From Acidobacteriota bacterium (GTDB lineage: Bacteria > Acidobacteriota > Terriglobia > Acidiferrales > UBA7541), in contig JACOSF010000314.1 in NCBI GenBank assembly GCA_016179005.1, forward strand, positions 1 to 8,512: a stretch of DNA of 8,512 nucleotides, read 5' to 3'. Under the pieces are notes generated by a model. It made no database searches, was not told the DNA's origin, and saw nothing but the letters and a program-made list of their open reading frames with translations. A program made the position numbers and the translations under genes. Within the stretch, counting starts at the first letter, position 1. Every line of letters begins with the position of its first letter. Below, one piece after another: positions 7,448 to 8,512 of this stretch.

Positions 7448-8371
7448 ATGCATTCATCCGCGCGGACTCTCGTGCTCGTCAATCCGACCTCCGCCGGCGG
7501 CGCCGCCCTCCGTGCCCAGCCGGTAATTGAAGACTATTTCCACCGCCAGAGTTTCCCCGCCGATTTTCGTCACACCACTTCCGCCGAGGATATGCGGCAA
7601 CGCGCCGCGGCCGCTGCTTCCGAGGGCTATTCCTGCGTCACTGCTTTCGGCGGTGATGGCGCCTTCCATTACGTTTTGTCTGGAGCTATCGGCACCAACG
7701 TTTCGATTGCTTGCATTCCCGCCGGCAGCGGCAATGACATCGCCATGGGTCTCGGCATTCCCCTCGACCCCATTGACGCCGCTCGCCTTCTCGTGCACGG
7801 CACTCCACGCCCGGTGGACGTCTTGCGCGCGCGTTTTTCCGGAAATCAGACGCGCATCTTCATCGGAGCCGGCGGCATGGGACTCGACGCCGAGGCCAAC
7901 CAGCTCGCCACCGGCAGGTTCTGCCGCGTTCCGGGCCTGCTGAAATATGTCACCGCTGTCCTCGCCGCTCTGACCACCTCGCAGCCTCTCGGGGTCACCG
8001 CCGAAATTGATGATGCAACTTGGCAAGGGCCCTTGCTGCTGGCGGCAGTGGCCAACTCCCCCACTTATGGCAACGGCTTCAAAATGGCGCCTGCCGCTCG
8101 AATGAATGATGGCTGGATGGATCTGACCTTCGTGGAAGACTTGCCCTGGACCCGCATTTTTGAAGCGCTGCTCGTTCTTCTTCGCAATGGCGACCTGCGC
8201 TGGCCGCAGATTCATCGCTTCCGTGCCCGGCGCATTCGGCTCTCCGCCGATCGCCGCTCGCCTTTCCACGGGGACGGCGAGATTCTCGGCGAGGCGCCGG
8301 TGGAAATCGACGTCCTGCCCGGAGCGGTGCGCGTGATTGCCCCTCCGTTTGGGCCGGTTGCTCTTGAATAA
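7448..8371 (+). CDS. Diacylglycerol/sphingosine-kinase-family lipid kinase (DgkB/YegS type)
   Basis: This 307-residue soluble lipid kinase probably phosphorylates diacylglycerol or a related lipid at the membrane with ATP. Family blocks appear in order: NPTSAGG at 12-18, the nucleotide-binding GGDGA at 68-72, PAGSGNDIA at 91-99, GMGLDAEAN at 143-151, SPTYGNGFKMAP at 204-215 with DGWMDL at 221-226, and the catalytic DGE at 276-278. The length is normal for the family. The GGDG motif is usually followed by T and then often NEV; here it is GGDGAFHYV, a noticeable variation next to the ATP site. There is no signal peptide or transmembrane helix. The start is the first ATG, just before the NPTSAGG strand; no ribosome site is visible. 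The gene is transcribed away from the nar operon and is probably unrelated to it. The lipid substrate cannot be read from the sequence. Confidence 0.92.
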   Translation: MHSSARTLVLVNPTSAGGAALRAQPVIEDYFHRQSFPADFRHTTSAEDMRQRAAAAASEGYSCVTAFGGDGAFHYVLSGAIGTNVSIACIPAGSGNDIAMGLGIPLDPIDAARLLVHGTPRPVDVLRARFSGNQTRIFIGAGGMGLDAEANQLATGRFCRVPGLLKYVTAVLAALTTSQPLGVTAEIDDATWQGPLLLAAVANSPTYGNGFKMAPAARMNDGWMDLTFVEDLPWTRIFEALLVLLRNGDLRWPQIHRFRARRIRLSADRRSPFHGDGEILGEAPVEIDVLPGAVRVIAPPFGPVALE

Positions 8372-8449
8372 GCCAATAAGTTTGAATTACAGGGTTTTCG
8401 GGAACTGATTGTGTTGCCTGGGGGCTCGGGATCAGGGGACCGAAAAACT
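8372..8449. terminator. Convergent intergenic gap, possible weak bidirectional terminator
   Basis: Two genes converge here. TTTTCGG (8395-8401) pairs with CCGAAAA (8440-8446), and inside it CCTG (8417-8420) pairs with CAGG (8433-8436). The outer T and A runs would give U-rich ends on either strand. The stems are short and the loops long, so this is only a candidate. Confidence 0.25.
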
Positions 8450-8512
8450 CTATTCTTTCTTCTTGTCCACCTTCAAGTTGACCACAATCTCTTTCCGGCT
8501 GTCGAAGCTTGA
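8450..8512 (-). CDS. 3' end of an unidentified gene (partial)
   Basis: The last 63 bases, read on the minus strand, form an uninterrupted frame of 20 codons ending in TAG at 8450-8452. The residues include FDSRKEIVVNL and a charged end VDKKKE. The alternating hydrophobic strand followed by a lysine-rich tail is plausible as a natural protein C-terminus. The frame enters from beyond the right edge and converges on the lipid kinase gene. No family can be named from so short a piece, and it could be a chance open frame. Confidence 0.45.
   Translation of the reverse strand, partial: SSFDSRKEIVVNLKVDKKKE

Noticed and set aside
1..8512. CRISPR arrays, insertion sequences or transposase genes
   Set aside because: No regularly spaced repeats, terminal inverted repeats or transposase motifs were seen on either strand.

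Overview
This is a GC-rich bacterial window. Its core is a tight minus-strand operon for a membrane-bound respiratory nitrate reductase. In transcription order, right to left, it holds an Rrf2-family regulator, a diheme membrane-anchored cytochrome c (NarC-like), narG, narH and the first third of narJ, which runs off the left edge. Every junction is either an overlap (4, 4 or 1 base) or a 16-base gap, so the genes look translationally coupled. NarG and NarH are full length and keep all the metal ligands I could check. Their type is the cytoplasm-facing NarGHI enzyme, because NarG has no Tat signal. NarI is presumably beyond the left edge.

A sigma70-like promoter with a perfect -35 box lies in a short AT-rich patch just upstream of the regulator gene. 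From about 6865 to 7300 I find no convincing gene. That stretch holds one perfect 7-bp dyad and some short open frames I cannot assign. At 7328-7377 there is what looks like the 3' half of a CAT-anticodon tRNA gene whose 5' half is missing or decayed. This kind of scar is often left at an integrase attachment site, but that is inference.

On the plus strand, 7448-8371 encodes a diacylglycerol/sphingosine-kinase-type lipid kinase with its own candidate promoter. The last 63 bases are the 3' end of a converging minus-strand gene of unknown identity.

How the parts work together: NarG reduces nitrate at a Mo-bisMGD site, NarH carries electrons through four Fe-S clusters, and NarJ is the chaperone for metal-centre insertion. 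The cytochrome probably links the enzyme to the c-type electron pool or helps assembly, as reported for Thermus NarC. The Rrf2 protein probably controls the operon, including its own gene, through a cysteine-bound Fe-S cluster that could sense NO or redox state.

The host is not identifiable with certainty. The GC content, operon style and lipid kinase would fit a soil or sediment group such as Acidobacteriota, but this is a weak guess. A nitrite-oxidising (Nxr) role for the NarGH pair cannot be fully excluded from sequence alone.
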